This document shows positions 19,933 to 29,594 of a DNA stretch of 64,000 nucleotides, in pieces. Below the pieces are notes generated by a model. The model had not been told where the DNA came from, searched no databases, and saw only the letters and a list, made by a program, of their open reading frames with translations. Within the stretch, counting starts at the first letter, position 1; the number at the start of each line of letters is the position of its first letter. A program made the translations under genes and the position numbers. Source of the DNA: Pseudomonas poae (GTDB lineage: Bacteria > Pseudomonadota > Gammaproteobacteria > Pseudomonadales > Pseudomonadaceae); the NCBI GenBank assembly GCA_028869255.1, contig CP110972.1, positions 1,369,001 to 1,433,000 on the forward strand. Reading direction: 5' to 3'.

Positions 19933-20973
19933 GTGAGCGAAGACAAACCGCGCAAACGCCGTGGCGCCGGGCGCGTCACCCTGAACACCGTGGCGCGCCA
20001 GGCCGGGGTGTCGGCGATTACCGTGTCGCGCTATTTCAACCAGCCGGAGCAGGTCTCGCCCGAGCGGCGCGAGCGGATTGCCGCGGTGGTGGCCGAACTG
20101 GGTTATGTGCCCAACCTGGTGGCCGGCGGGCTGGCTTCGGCGCGGGGCAGGATTGTCGCGATGGTGATCCCGAATATTTCGGGGCCGATCTTTGCCAACA
20201 CGATTCAGGGCTTCAGCGACACCCTCAGCCGTCATGGTTATCAGCTGCTGCTGGCATCCAGTTACTTCAGTGCCGAGCAGGAAGAAAGCGCGGTGCGTGC
20301 GTTCCTCGGCTGGTCGCCGGCGGCGCTGGTGCTGACCAGCCGCTTTCACAGCGCAGGCACCGAAAAGATGATCGCCGACGCGGATATCCCGGTGGTGGAA
20401 ACCTGGGACTACGTGCCCGCCCGCGAGCCGTTGCAGATCGGTTTTTCCCACTATGAAGTCGGCGTCACGGCCGCACGCTACCTGCATGGCAAGGGCTATC
20501 GGCGCATCGCCTTTGTACAGAACAGCGCCACGGGCGACTTCAGCGCACTGGAGCGGCGTGACGGATTTGTCGCGACCCTGAGCGAGTTGGGTGTACAGCC
20601 GTGGGTGTTCGCCCCCGGCGCTGACCGTGCGCCTTTCGAGGCGGGCAAGCAGGCCATGGAAACCCTGATGAACCACGCCACGCCGCCCGACGCGATCTTC
20701 TTCGCCAATGACAACCTGGCCGCCGGCGGCCTGCTGGCCGGGCAGCGTGCGGGGCTTAAGATCCCGCAGGACTGTGCGGTGCTCGGGTTTGGCGATTATC
20801 CGTTTGCCGAAATGCTGTTGCCGAGCCTTAGCACCATCAAGCCGCCGGCCCTGGAAATCGGCGTGCTGGCGGCAACACGGGTGCTGGAAAGCCTTGGGGT
20901 ATTGCCGGTGGATGATGAGGTACAACGCCTGAACCTGTTGGACTGCCGCTTGATCGAACGGGAAAGCGCCTGA
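19933..20973 (+). CDS. LacI family transcriptional regulator
   Basis: Repressor of 346 aa. The N-terminal helix-turn-helix VTLNTVARQAGVSAITVSRY (about residues 16-35) with the hinge GGLASARG is followed by a periplasmic-binding-protein-like effector domain (IVAMVIPNISGPIFANTIQG, PDAIFFANDNLAAGGLLAG). It starts at GTG 19933 with AGGA upstream. This type resembles GntR/IdnR-like gluconate regulators, but the neighbours here are a putative sulfur-uptake operon and a regulator, so its inducer is uncertain. The perfect palindrome at 19833 is its most likely site. Confidence 0.9.
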   Translation: MSEDKPRKRRGAGRVTLNTVARQAGVSAITVSRYFNQPEQVSPERRERIAAVVAELGYVPNLVAGGLASARGRIVAMVIPNISGPIFANTIQGFSDTLSRHGYQLLLASSYFSAEQEESAVRAFLGWSPAALVLTSRFHSAGTEKMIADADIPVVETWDYVPAREPLQIGFSHYEVGVTAARYLHGKGYRRIAFVQNSATGDFSALERRDGFVATLSELGVQPWVFAPGADRAPFEAGKQAMETLMNHATPPDAIFFANDNLAAGGLLAGQRAGLKIPQDCAVLGFGDYPFAEMLLPSLSTIKPPALEIGVLAATRVLESLGVLPVDDEVQRLNLLDCRLIERESA

Positions 20974-20992
20974 GCTTTATTTGCGGCTCAGG
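20969..20992 (+). terminator. hairpin overlapping the LacI-gene stop codon
   Basis: CCTGAGC (20969-20975) pairs with GCTCAGG (20986-20992) across a 10-base AT-rich loop. The stem includes the TGA stop. There is no strong T-run, so termination would be weak. Confidence 0.4.
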
Positions 20993-21035
20993 GGCAATTT
21001 GGATACGGTGCAAGCCTGCCCACAAGGATGTTCCC

Positions 21036-21650
21036 ATGACCGAGCCCGCCCCCAAGACCCGTCGCGCCCCCAAAGGTGAAAAACGCCGCGAAGAGCTGCT
21101 GGACGCGGCCCTGCAGGTGTTTTCCCTCGAAGGCTACAGCGGCGCCTCGATGGCCCAGGTGGCGGCGATTGTGGGGATTTCCGTGGCCGGCCTGCTGCAC
21201 CACTTTCCCAGCAAGATTTCATTGCTGATGGGCGTGCTGCAACGTCGAGATGAGGTCAACCAACGGATTGCCGATGAAGTGCGCGCCGAGAAATCACTGT
21301 CCGGCTTGCTCGGCAGCCTGCGGGCGATCAACCGTTCGAACGCCACCGCGCCTGGGGTGGTGCGCGCCTTTACCATTTTGAATGCCGAAAGCCTGCTCGA
21401 CACCCAACCGGCCTGGAGCTGGTTTCAGGAGCGCTATGCGGGGATACACCGACGCTTGCAGGGGCAGTTTGCCGACCTGGTGGCGGCGGGGGAGGTGCGC
21501 AGCGACGTGGACATCGCCGGGCTGGTGGAAGAAATCCTGGCCATGATGGATGGCCTGCAGATCCAGTGGCTGCGCTTTCCGGAACAGGTGGACCTGGTGG
21601 CGCGTTTCGATACCTACATTGCGCGGGTCGATGCGGCGATCAGGGCCTGA
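21036..21650 (+). CDS. TetR family transcriptional regulator
   Basis: Helix-turn-helix regulator of 204 aa. The DNA-binding part (about residues 15-62) reads REELLDAALQVFSLEGYSG then VAAIVGISVAGLLHHFPSK. The C-terminal half is a helical ligand domain of unknown specificity. It lies 62 bp after the LacI-type gene and converges with the GH3 gene, from which it is separated by a REP hairpin. The target is unknown. Confidence 0.88.
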   Translation: MTEPAPKTRRAPKGEKRREELLDAALQVFSLEGYSGASMAQVAAIVGISVAGLLHHFPSKISLLMGVLQRRDEVNQRIADEVRAEKSLSGLLGSLRAINRSNATAPGVVRAFTILNAESLLDTQPAWSWFQERYAGIHRRLQGQFADLVAAGEVRSDVDIAGLVEEILAMMDGLQIQWLRFPEQVDLVARFDTYIARVDAAIRA

Positions 21651-21688
21651 GGATGGCCATTTGGCAATCTAAAGTGGGCACGGTCCAA

Positions 21689-21776
21689 TGTGGGAGCGGG
21701 CTTGCTCGCGAATGCGGTGTCTCAGTGATGTATCTTTAACTGATCTACCGCTTTCGCGAGCAAGCCCGCTCCCACA
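21689..21776. repeat. REP-type hairpin, GTGGGAGCGGGCTTGCTCGCGA family
   Basis: Arms TGTGGGAGCGGGCTTGCTCG and its exact complement flank about 45 bases. It lies between two converging genes (TetR and GH3), a typical place for such elements, and can serve as a bidirectional terminator. Confidence 0.85.
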
Positions 21777-21796
21777 CAAAGCACCTCTTTTACCCG

Positions 21797-24549
21797 TCAG
21801 TTACCCGCAGCACTGCCCTGGGTAGTGTCATCGCTCATGTCATAGCCATCACCCTCACTGGTGCCGCTATCCCCTTCGTTCTGGTGCAGCACACCACCGG
21901 TTTTCACCTGTGGCAGCTCACGCAGCGTCGAATTGAGCGCCGAGCGCGGCAGCGGGTTGCTGGTGGTGGTCGACAGTTCCTGACGGAACGGGTTGACCAG
22001 CTTGGCGTTCAGGCGAATGTCCTGGGAGGACGCGCCCACCGACAAGTTGAAGCTGTCGGCGTCCACCACCCATTGCTTGCTCGCCACGTCGTAGTAGGCC
22101 AGCGAGCGATCATTCAGCTCGATGGTCACGCGCTTGCTCTCGCCAGGCTTCAAGAACACCTTCTTGTAACCCTTGAGCTCCTTGATGGCGCGCTCGACTT
22201 TCGGGTTGTTCTGGCCCACGTACAACTCGGCGACTTCGGCGCCCGCCACCTTGCCGGTGTTGGCCAGGTCGAACGACACCTTGATCGGCGCACCCGCCAC
22301 CGCCACCCCAGGGTCACGCTGATGTTGCTGTAGCCGAAGGTGGTGTACGACAAGCCATAGCCGAACGGGTAGAGCGGCTTGATGCCTTTTTTCTCGTAGC
22401 CGCGATAGCCCAGGAACAGGTCGTCCTTGTAGCTCATCTCGGACAGGGTTTCCTGATTGTCGAACTTGGGGAAAGTCGCGTAGATCGGGTTGTCTTCGAT
22501 GTTGCGTTCGATGCTGATCGGCAGCTTGGCCGATGGGTTGACCTTGCCCAGCAGGATCTCCGCCAGGGCCTGGCCGCCGTTCTGGCCCGGGTAGAACGCA
22601 TGCAGCGCGGCCGGTGCCTGGTCGATCCAGTCGCTCATCTTCAAGCCGGTACCGCCGTGCAGGGTCACCACGGTATTCGGGTTGACCTTGGCGATGCTCT
22701 GGATCAGCAGGTTCTGGTACTCCGGCAAATCGAAGCTGTGGTCGAAGCCTTCGCCTTCGTATTCGTTGCTGTTACCGGCGGCCACCAGCACGGCGTCGTA
22801 CTGGGCCAGATCCTGCGGCGCAACCAACGATGCCCAGCTCATCTGCACGCCCACCAGGCCGCCCATGGTCGAGAGGTAGCCGTTGCGGCGTGAGTATTCG
22901 AGCTTGATATCCACCGGCTTGCCGGCTTCCAGGTTGACCTTGGCGAACACCGGGATGGTCGGCGGAATGCTGTTGTTCGGCAGCGGCTTGCCGTCACCGT
23001 TATCGAGGACTTTTTTGCCGTTGACGTAGAGGCGTACCGCACCGTCGGCGCGGACCTTGAACACCTGTTCGCCGCTGACCGTCGGAGTGATCTGGCCGCT
23101 GTAGCGAATCGAGGTGGCAGCGGTATCGCCATTCACCGGCAGGCTGTCGGTGGACCAGTCGAGGTCGACATGGGTATCGGTACGGCTGGCAGCCGGGTCG
23201 CCGGACCAGTTGGTGTTGCTGAAGAACTCGGTCTTCAGGCCTTTGGCGCTGTTGCCATCTTTGTCGGCGTGGGTCCAGCTGGACGTCGCCGGATCCAGGG
23301 ACAGCCCGTCGATAAACTCGACCTTGGCCCCAGGCGCCAGCTGCTGCAGGCCGCTCAGTTCGCTGATGTAATTGGCGGCCATCACGTTGGCGCTGCCGAA
23401 ACCGGTAGGCGGCGCGTACTTGGCCAGGGTGCCGACCACCGCAATGCGTTTGACCTTGTTCGCGTCCAGCGGCAACAGGCTGTTCTGGTTCTTCAGCAGC
23501 ACAATGCCTTCGCGGGCGGCATTCAGCGCCGTGCGGTTGCTGGTGGCGCTGTTCATGTTGTGGCTGGTGAGCGGGGCCTTGCTGTCGAACTTGTACAGGT
23601 AGATCTGCTTGAGGATGCGCCGCACCTTGTCATCGATGGTCGCGCTGCTCAGTTCGCCACTGTCCAGGTACGGCTTGAGGATGGTGCTGTTCATCTGGTA
23701 GCCCATCATGTCCAGGTCGGTGCCGGCCTGTGCTGCCGGCAAACCGTCGACCACTGCGTTGTAGTCGCTCTGCACGAAGCCCGGGTAGCCCCATTCGGTT
23801 TTCAGAATGTCGCGCATGATGTGCTTGTTCTGGCACGCGAACTCGCCGTTCACCTTCTGGAAGGCGCACATCATCATCGCGACCTTGCTGTTTTTCGAGG
23901 CGGATTCGAACGGCGGCAGGGTCATCTCGCGCAGCACGCGCTCGCTGATGATTTCATTGAGGTGGAAGCGGTTGCTTTCCTGGTCATTGGCGGCGAAATG
24001 CTTGGCGTTGGCCCATACCCCGCGTGACTGAATCCCGTTGATCACCGCCGGCCCCAGGCTGGCACCCAGGAATGGGTCTTCACCGGACAAGTATTCGAAC
24101 GCACGGCCGCTGTAGGGCATGCGGTACAGGTTCACACCGGGGCCGGTGACGAACTGATAGCCGCCGCTGGCGGTGTCGTAGCCCAGGGCGCGGCCCAGGT
24201 CGATAGCGCGACGCGGGTTCCAGCTGGCCGCCAGGTTCGGCCCCGACGGGTACACCACGCCCTGGGCGTTGCCTTCGCTGGTATAACGCACGCCCACGCC
24301 GCCATCGGCGCCGTGAATCTGCGGGATGCCATACCGGGTCAGCGGCTTGACGTCCCAGCCACCGGTGCCGCCGATGTAGGCGAGTTTTTCTTCCATCGTC
24401 ATCTTCGCCAGGGTTTTATCCGCGGCTTTTTCCGCACGGCTTACCCGGCCTTCATCCAGCGCGGGGCTGGTGGCCGCATGCACCTGGGACACGGCCAGTG
24501 CCAGCAGGGCGAACGCCGACTGGGCACCGATCATTTTGCGTTTATTCAT
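21797..24549 (-). pseudogene. secreted GH3 beta-glucosidase with PA14 insert, frameshifted
   Basis: Family 3 glycoside hydrolase with a signal peptide (ends QVHAAT). Parts in order: the (beta/alpha)8 domain with the nucleophile Asp262 in GFVQSDYNAVVDG and KHFAANDQESNR; an alpha/beta sandwich domain; a PA14 carbohydrate-binding insert at about residues 435-570; and a C-terminal Fn3-like domain. The frame breaks at 22305-22313. The upstream frame reads SNISVTLG and then nonsense, while the sense continuation VAVAGAPIKVSFDLANTG is in another frame. One extra base in the CCCC/GGG run restores 917 aa. As read, the Fn3 domain is lost. The start at 24549 has GGAGAG upstream. It would hydrolyse beta-glucosides in the periplasm or outside the cell. 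Confidence 0.87.
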
Positions 24550-25058
24550 GGGTCTCTCCGACAACTGTTCAGTCAATAGTGGGCGCCGAGAAGTGCCTGT
24601 TGCCGTGCACGCTCGTCACTTTTTTACGGGCAATAGTTACCCTTGATCGCAATTTTTAACCGATGGCTAATTGCAACTATTTGGCGAAATCCGCAGTTTT
24701 ATTAATGTAATAATTGTATTAATTATTGTTGTGGATGATGTCTATGCGATATCACGCGATGGCATTCTGAACCGCTAAAACCGCATAATTAAGGCAATTC
24801 TTGCGGTTATAAGTCAAACAAAAGCTAATTTTTGCGTGAAATAAGAAATAATTCCTTACGTTTCGGAACTAAGGCTAAACCTACCAGTCGATTGGTTTAA
24901 GAAAATTTATCGAGGCATGGCGAACTAGTGGCTTTGCTCGATAGTTCTAAAGTGCCATGTTTTATACAGGCTGTAATACACAATGCTTTGGTGTAGGGTC
25001 TTGACCGAGTTCAAGGCGCCACTTGGGCTATCTGCTGTTTTTGATCTGGAGAAAGTTG
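24550..25058. other. AT-rich intergenic region
   Basis: About 500 bp without a gene between the divergent GH3 gene and the small exported-protein gene. From about 24640 to 24960 it is strikingly AT-rich against the GC-rich background, as expected for promoters or for silencing by MvaT/H-NS-like proteins. An AT-only imperfect palindrome with TTAAT/ATTAA ends lies at 24702-24722. No hairpin terminator or RNA gene was recognised. Confidence 0.5.
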
Positions 25059-25271
25059 ATGAAGATTTCCCTGTTGGGTGCCGGTGTTGTACTGGGCGTT
25101 GCGCTAAGTGGCGCGGCAATGGCGGCTGAGTCCACGGATGCTGACGCGAAGTCCGGGGCCACTGATTCCACGGTGCTGACCCAGACCCACGACGCCAAGG
25201 CTGTGAAGAAACAGAAGGCTGAAACCACCAAGGGTGGGCGGCCGCTGACTACGTCCAAGACGTCCAACTAA
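25059..25271 (+). CDS. small exported protein of unknown function
   Basis: Seventy residues. The N-terminus is a clear Sec signal peptide (MKISLLGAGVVLGVALSGAA, cleavage after AMA). The mature part of about 45 residues is rich in Ser, Thr, Lys, Asp and Ala and has no Cys, so it is probably disordered. GGAG lies just before ATG 25059. It precedes the type II secretion operon on the same strand, separated by a REP hairpin. No family is recognised; a secreted or periplasmic helper role is possible but unproven. Confidence 0.7.
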   Translation: MKISLLGAGVVLGVALSGAAMAAESTDADAKSGATDSTVLTQTHDAKAVKKQKAETTKGGRPLTTSKTSN

Positions 25272-25289
25272 CGGCAACCGCAGTTCCGG

Positions 25290-25377
25290 GTGGGAGCGGG
25301 CTTGCTCGCGAAGGCGGTGTTCCAGTCTACAAATTCATCGACTGACCCACCGCCTTCGCGAGCAAGCCCGCTCCCAC
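25290..25377. repeat. REP-type hairpin, GTGGGAGCGGGCTTGCTCGCGA family
   Basis: Arms GTGGGAGCGGGCTTGCTCGC and GCGAGCAAGCCCGCTCCCAC, extended inward by GAAGGCGGTG/CACCGCCTTC. It lies between the small exported-protein gene and gspE and would separate their transcripts. Confidence 0.85.
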
Positions 25378-25487
25378 AAGGGTTTCTACATAGCCCCTCA
25401 GATAGCCGCCCATGCCCAGCCCCCTCAACCCCCATCGACGCCTGCCAAACGCACATCCCGGATACCGAACAGGTTTGCGCGTGGCTG

Positions 25488-27143
25488 ATGCAAAATGCCG
25501 GGCTGAAAACCGTGGACCTGGAGCGCGCCCGGCGGCTTTCCCAGGAAGGGGGCGACACTGAATTACTCGGCCTGCTCACCCGTTTAGGGCTGGTCTCGGA
25601 AGTGGAGCTGGCCCGCGCCTGGGCCGACTTGCTCGACGCGCCCTTGCTGCTGGCCGACGCCGCGCCGCCGCTGCTTGACCCCCTGCCGGCATTGACCGAG
25701 CGCTTTATGCGTCACTACCAGGTGGTGCCCGTGGGCTGGCGCCAGGGTGGCTTGCGGGTGCTGGCGGCCAACCCGTCGCAGGTGTACCCGTTCCAGGCCA
25801 TGGCCTATGCCTGTGGCGTGCCGGTGTGGCTGGCCGTGGGCCCGCGCAATGAGGTCGAAACCCTGATCGAGCGCTACTACGGCCAAGGCCGTTCGGCCAT
25901 GGGCACCCTGATCGAAAACCTCGACGAGCAGGGCGGTGCGCTGGAAGACATCGAACACCTCAAGGACATGGCCTCCGAAGCGCCGGTGATACGCCTGGTC
26001 AACCTGATCCTGCAGCGCGCCGTGGAACATCGCGCCTCGGATATCCATATCGAACCCTTCGAAAACCAGCTCAAAGTGCGCTACCGCATCGACGGCGTGC
26101 TGCACGAGGCCGAGGCGCCGCCTTCCAGTTCTTCGGCGGCGGTGATCTCGCGGGTGAAGATCATGGCGCGGCTGGACATTGCCGAGCGGCGGCTGCCCCA
26201 GGACGGGCGGATCATGCTGCGCATCCAGGGCAAGGAACTCGACTTGCGGGTGTCCACGGTGCCCACCAGTTTTGGCGAATCGGTGGTGATGCGTTTGCTC
26301 GATCGGCAGACCGTGCAGTTCGATTTCCAGAGCCTGGGTTTTGATGGCCAGCGCCTGCAAACCTTCCTCGAAGTGCTGGAACGGCCCCACGGCATCCTGC
26401 TGGTCACCGGCCCCACCGGTTCGGGCAAAACCACCACGCTGTACACCGCGTTGTCACGCCTCAATACCGCCGAACGCAAGATCATCACGGTGGAAGACCC
26501 GGTGGAATACCAGCTCGAAGGCATCAACCAGATTCAGGTCAAACCGGCCATCGGCCTGGACTTTGCCGGTGCGCTGCGCTCCATCGTGCGCCAGGACCCG
26601 GACGTGATCATGATCGGTGAAATCCGCGACCTGGAAACCTGCCGCATCGCCATCCAGTCCTCCCTGACCGGCCACCTGGTGCTCTCGACCCTGCACACCA
26701 ACAGCGCGGCGGCGAGTATCACGCGGCTGCTGGATATGGGCGTGGAAAGCTACCTGATCGCCTCGACGGTCAACGGCATCCTGGCCCAGCGCCTGGTGCG
26801 CCGCCTCGACCCGGCCACCCGCGAAGCCTTCGATGCGCCGCCCGAACTGATCGCCGAGCATGGCCTGGATCGCTTTACCGACGAGCGCCCGATCCGGCTC
26901 TATCGCCCCCGCGCCGATGCCCCCGGTGGCGGTTACCACGGCCGCAGTGCAATCACCGAATTGCTGGTGATGAATGACGAACTGCGCAGCCTTTTGATGC
27001 GCCAGGCAGACGCCGCCACGCTGGAGCAGGCCGCCCGCCGTGGCGGCCTGCGCATCCTGCATGAAGAGGGTCTGCGCCAGGCCGTGGCCGGGGTGACGTC
27101 GCTGGAAGAAGTGCTGCGCGTGACCCGTGGAGAGGGCGCGTGA
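25488..27143 (+). CDS. gspE: type II secretion ATPase GspE (HxcR/XcpR family)
   Basis: Cytoplasmic ATPase that drives pseudopilus assembly. From ATG 25488 it has 551 residues. The N-terminal domain includes LARAWADLLDAPLL. The ATPase core has Walker A GPTGSGKTT, Asp boxes, Walker B DVIMIGEIRDLET and the His box LVLSTLHTNSAA. The usual zinc-binding CxxC pairs before GYHGR are absent. The true start is probably ATG 25412: removing one C from the run at 25429-25433 gives MPSPLNPIDACQTHIPDTEQ in frame and a protein of 576 aa. First gene of an operon whose members nearly all overlap. Confidence 0.92.
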   Translation: MQNAGLKTVDLERARRLSQEGGDTELLGLLTRLGLVSEVELARAWADLLDAPLLLADAAPPLLDPLPALTERFMRHYQVVPVGWRQGGLRVLAANPSQVYPFQAMAYACGVPVWLAVGPRNEVETLIERYYGQGRSAMGTLIENLDEQGGALEDIEHLKDMASEAPVIRLVNLILQRAVEHRASDIHIEPFENQLKVRYRIDGVLHEAEAPPSSSSAAVISRVKIMARLDIAERRLPQDGRIMLRIQGKELDLRVSTVPTSFGESVVMRLLDRQTVQFDFQSLGFDGQRLQTFLEVLERPHGILLVTGPTGSGKTTTLYTALSRLNTAERKIITVEDPVEYQLEGINQIQVKPAIGLDFAGALRSIVRQDPDVIMIGEIRDLETCRIAIQSSLTGHLVLSTLHTNSAAASITRLLDMGVESYLIASTVNGILAQRLVRRLDPATREAFDAPPELIAEHGLDRFTDERPIRLYRPRADAPGGGYHGRSAITELLVMNDELRSLLMRQADAATLEQAARRGGLRILHEEGLRQAVAGVTSLEEVLRVTRGEGA

Positions 27144-28342
27144 GCCTGTTCAAATACCGCGCCCTGGACAGCCAGGGCCAGCCGCAAAACGGCACGCTTG
27201 AAGCCAAGGACCAGGACGCCGCCGTCGCCGTCCTGCACAAGCGCGGCCTGCTGTTGCTGCAGATCGACGTCGCCGGTGCCCAGGGGCTGCGCAATGCATT
27301 GGGCCGTGGTCAATTGAATGGCGCGGCCCTGGTCAGTTTCACCCAGCAACTGGCCACGCTGCTGGGCGCGGGCCAACCGCTGGAACGCTCCCTGGGCATC
27401 CTGCTCAAACAACCCGGGCAGCCGCAGACCCGCGCCCTTATCGAGCGAATTCGCGAACATGTAAAAGCCGGCCAGCCTTTATCAAAGGCGCTGGAAGAAG
27501 AGGGCAGCCAGTTCTCGCCGCTGTACCTGAGCATGGTGCGTGCGGGCGAGGCCGGCGGCGCCCTGGAAAACACTCTGCGCCAGCTCAGCGACTACCTGGA
27601 GCGTAGCCAGTTGCTGAGGGGCGAGGTGATCAACGCGCTGATCTATCCGGCGTTTCTGGTGGTCGGCGTACTCGGTTCGCTGGCCTTATTGCTGGCTTAC
27701 GTGGTGCCGCAGTTCGTGCCGATCTTCAAGGACCTGGGCGTGCCCATCCCGCTGATCACCGAAGTGATCCTGGGCCTCGGCCAATTTCTGGGGGCCTATG
27801 GTTTGGCGGTGCTGGCGGGGCTGATCGTGTTGGTCTGGACCCTGGCCGCACGCCTGCGCGACCCGCAACGCCGCGAAAAATACGACCGCCGCGTCCTCGG
27901 CCTGCGCGTGATCGGCCCGCTCCTGCAACGGGTCGAAGCCGCCCGACTGGCGCGCACCTTGGGCACCTTGCTGAGCAACGGCGTGGCCCTGCTGCAGGCG
28001 CTGGTGATCGCCCGGCAGGTCTGCACCAACCGCGCCCTGCAAGCCCAGGTTGCCCAGGCTGCCGAGTCCGTCAAGGGCGGCGGCACCCTGGCCAGCGCGT
28101 TCGGCACGCAACCGCTGCTGCCGGACCTGGCCCTGCAAATGATTGAAGTCGGCGAACAGGCCGGTGAACTGGACAGCATGCTGCTCAAGGTCGCCGACGT
28201 GTTCGACGTGGAAGCCAAGCGCGGTATCGACCGCCTGCTCGCCGCACTGGTGCCGTCGCTGACGGTGGTCATGGCGGTGCTGGTGGCGGTGATCATGCTC
28301 GCGATCATGCTGCCGCTGATGAGCCTCACCAGCAATATATGA
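27140..28342 (+). CDS. gspF: type II secretion inner-membrane platform protein GspF
   Basis: Polytopic platform protein, 400 aa, with two T2SSF repeats (LVSFTQQLATLLGAGQPLER and RTLGTLLSNGVALLQAL) and three membrane segments, the last ending the protein. It starts with GTG 27140, overlapping the gspE stop (GTGA), so translation is coupled. The N-terminal SLFKYRALDSQGQPQNG is the standard family start. Confidence 0.95.
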   Translation: MSLFKYRALDSQGQPQNGTLEAKDQDAAVAVLHKRGLLLLQIDVAGAQGLRNALGRGQLNGAALVSFTQQLATLLGAGQPLERSLGILLKQPGQPQTRALIERIREHVKAGQPLSKALEEEGSQFSPLYLSMVRAGEAGGALENTLRQLSDYLERSQLLRGEVINALIYPAFLVVGVLGSLALLLAYVVPQFVPIFKDLGVPIPLITEVILGLGQFLGAYGLAVLAGLIVLVWTLAARLRDPQRREKYDRRVLGLRVIGPLLQRVEAARLARTLGTLLSNGVALLQALVIARQVCTNRALQAQVAQAAESVKGGGTLASAFGTQPLLPDLALQMIEVGEQAGELDSMLLKVADVFDVEAKRGIDRLLAALVPSLTVVMAVLVAVIMLAIMLPLMSLTSNI

Positions 28343-28362
28343 ACCCTTAAGGAAGCAAGCCG

Positions 28363-28788
28363 ATGCGCCATACCCGATTCAAGCCCGCCCGCCGCCAGGG
28401 CGGTTTTACCTTGCTGGAAATGCTCGCGGTGATCGTGCTGCTGGGCATCGTCGCGACCATCGTGGTACGCCAGGTCGGCGGCAATGTGGACAAGGGCAAA
28501 TACGGCGCGGGCAAGGCGCAGCTGGCCAGCCTGAGCATGAAGATCGAAAGCTATGGCCTGGATGTCGGCTCGCCGCCCAAGACCCTCCAGCAACTGGTCG
28601 ACAAACCCGGCAACAGCGCAGGCTGGGCTGGGCCGTATGCCAAGCCGTCGGACCTCAAGGACCCGTTCGGCCACGCGTTCGGCTATCGCTTCCCCGGTGA
28701 ACATGGCGCCTTTGACCTGATTTTCTACGGTCAGGACGGCCAACCCGGCGGCGAAGGCTACAGCGCCGACCTGGGCAACTGGGAATAA
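28363..28788 (+). CDS. gspG: major pseudopilin GspG
   Basis: Main subunit of the type II secretion pseudopilus, 141 aa. The prepilin-peptidase site is at Gly14 (RRQGG/FTLLEMLAVIV), with Glu at +5 of the mature protein. The C-terminal part has the calcium-binding-type region and the DPFGHAFGYRFPGEHGAFDL segment typical of GspG. No prepilin peptidase gene is present, so the cell must use PilD encoded elsewhere. Confidence 0.95.
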   Translation: MRHTRFKPARRQGGFTLLEMLAVIVLLGIVATIVVRQVGGNVDKGKYGAGKAQLASLSMKIESYGLDVGSPPKTLQQLVDKPGNSAGWAGPYAKPSDLKDPFGHAFGYRFPGEHGAFDLIFYGQDGQPGGEGYSADLGNWE

Positions 28789-28797
28789 CCGGCGACC

Positions 28798-29229
28798 ATG
28801 CTCAGCCCCCAACGCGGCTTTACTCTGCTGGAAATGCTGGTGGTGATCGTTTTGATCAGCATCGCCGCCGGGTTGGTGGGATTTGGCTTGCAACAGGGCC
28901 TGCGCGCCGCCAAAGAGCGCCAGGCGGTCGGGCAGATGGTCGAGGCGTTGCGCAGCACGCGAGCGCGGGCGATTGTCAGCGGCACCACCCAAAGCACACG
29001 GTTTGACCTGCGCCGCCTGAGCTTCCAGGCCCCGGGTCGGCCGCTGCAGCACTGGCCGGCCGACCTGCAAGTGACCCTGCATACCGCCGAGCAGGCGGGC
29101 TCGGCGGTGGACTTCTATCCCGACGGCAGCTCCACCGGCGGCAACCTGCTGCTGGCCAACGGCAGCCGGCGCTGGCGCATCGATATTGGCTGGCTGACCG
29201 GCAGCGTGCAGTCCAAGGCGCTGCCATGA
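28798..29229 (+). CDS. gspH: minor pseudopilin GspH
   Basis: Minor pseudopilin, 143 aa. A seven-residue leader precedes the cleavage site (MLSPQRG/FTLLEMLVVIVL). The globular part (LRSTRARAIVSGTTQSTRFD, then a C-terminal IDIGWLTG strand) fits the GspH/FimT family. It starts 10 bp after gspG and its stop overlaps gspI by 4 bp. Confidence 0.9.
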   Translation: MLSPQRGFTLLEMLVVIVLISIAAGLVGFGLQQGLRAAKERQAVGQMVEALRSTRARAIVSGTTQSTRFDLRRLSFQAPGRPLQHWPADLQVTLHTAEQAGSAVDFYPDGSSTGGNLLLANGSRRWRIDIGWLTGSVQSKALP

Positions 29230-29594
29230 AGGCTCAAGGCGGTTTCACGCTCTTGGAAATGCTCGCCGCGCTGGTGCTGATGGCAATTTGCAGCACGGTG
29301 CTGCTGGTCGCCTTCGGCCAGAGTGCGCGTTCGCTGCTGCAAGTTGCCCACAGCGACCGCCTGACCCATGCCGCCATCAGTGTGCTGGATCAGGAAGCGA
29401 CGGGGCCTTTGGCCAATGGCGTGCGTCAGGGCGAGCTGGACGGTATCGGCTGGCAACTGCGCATCGCCCAGCAGCCCACCCGGATCGGGCAGCCGCAGCT
29501 GTTTCGCCTTGACCTGCGCGTCAGCGAAGGTTCGCGGCAGGCCAGTTTCAGCACCTTGAAACTGCGTGCCGTCAATGACAGGGCCGGCCTGTGA
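29226..29594 (+). CDS. gspI: minor pseudopilin GspI
   Basis: Small pseudopilin, 122 aa, with a six-residue leader (MKAQGG/FTLLEMLAALVL). GspI forms the pseudopilus tip complex with GspJ and GspK. The short globular part (ISVLDQEATGPLANG, GWQLRIAQQPTRIG) is in line with the family. Starts and stops overlap with both neighbours by 4 bp. Confidence 0.9.
   Translation: MKAQGGFTLLEMLAALVLMAICSTVLLVAFGQSARSLLQVAHSDRLTHAAISVLDQEATGPLANGVRQGELDGIGWQLRIAQQPTRIGQPQLFRLDLRVSEGSRQASFSTLKLRAVNDRAGL

Noticed and set aside
24640..24960. A small RNA gene in the AT-rich gap upstream of the exported-protein gene
   Set aside because: No promoter-terminator pair or stable hairpin found; AT-rich promoter DNA is the simpler reading.
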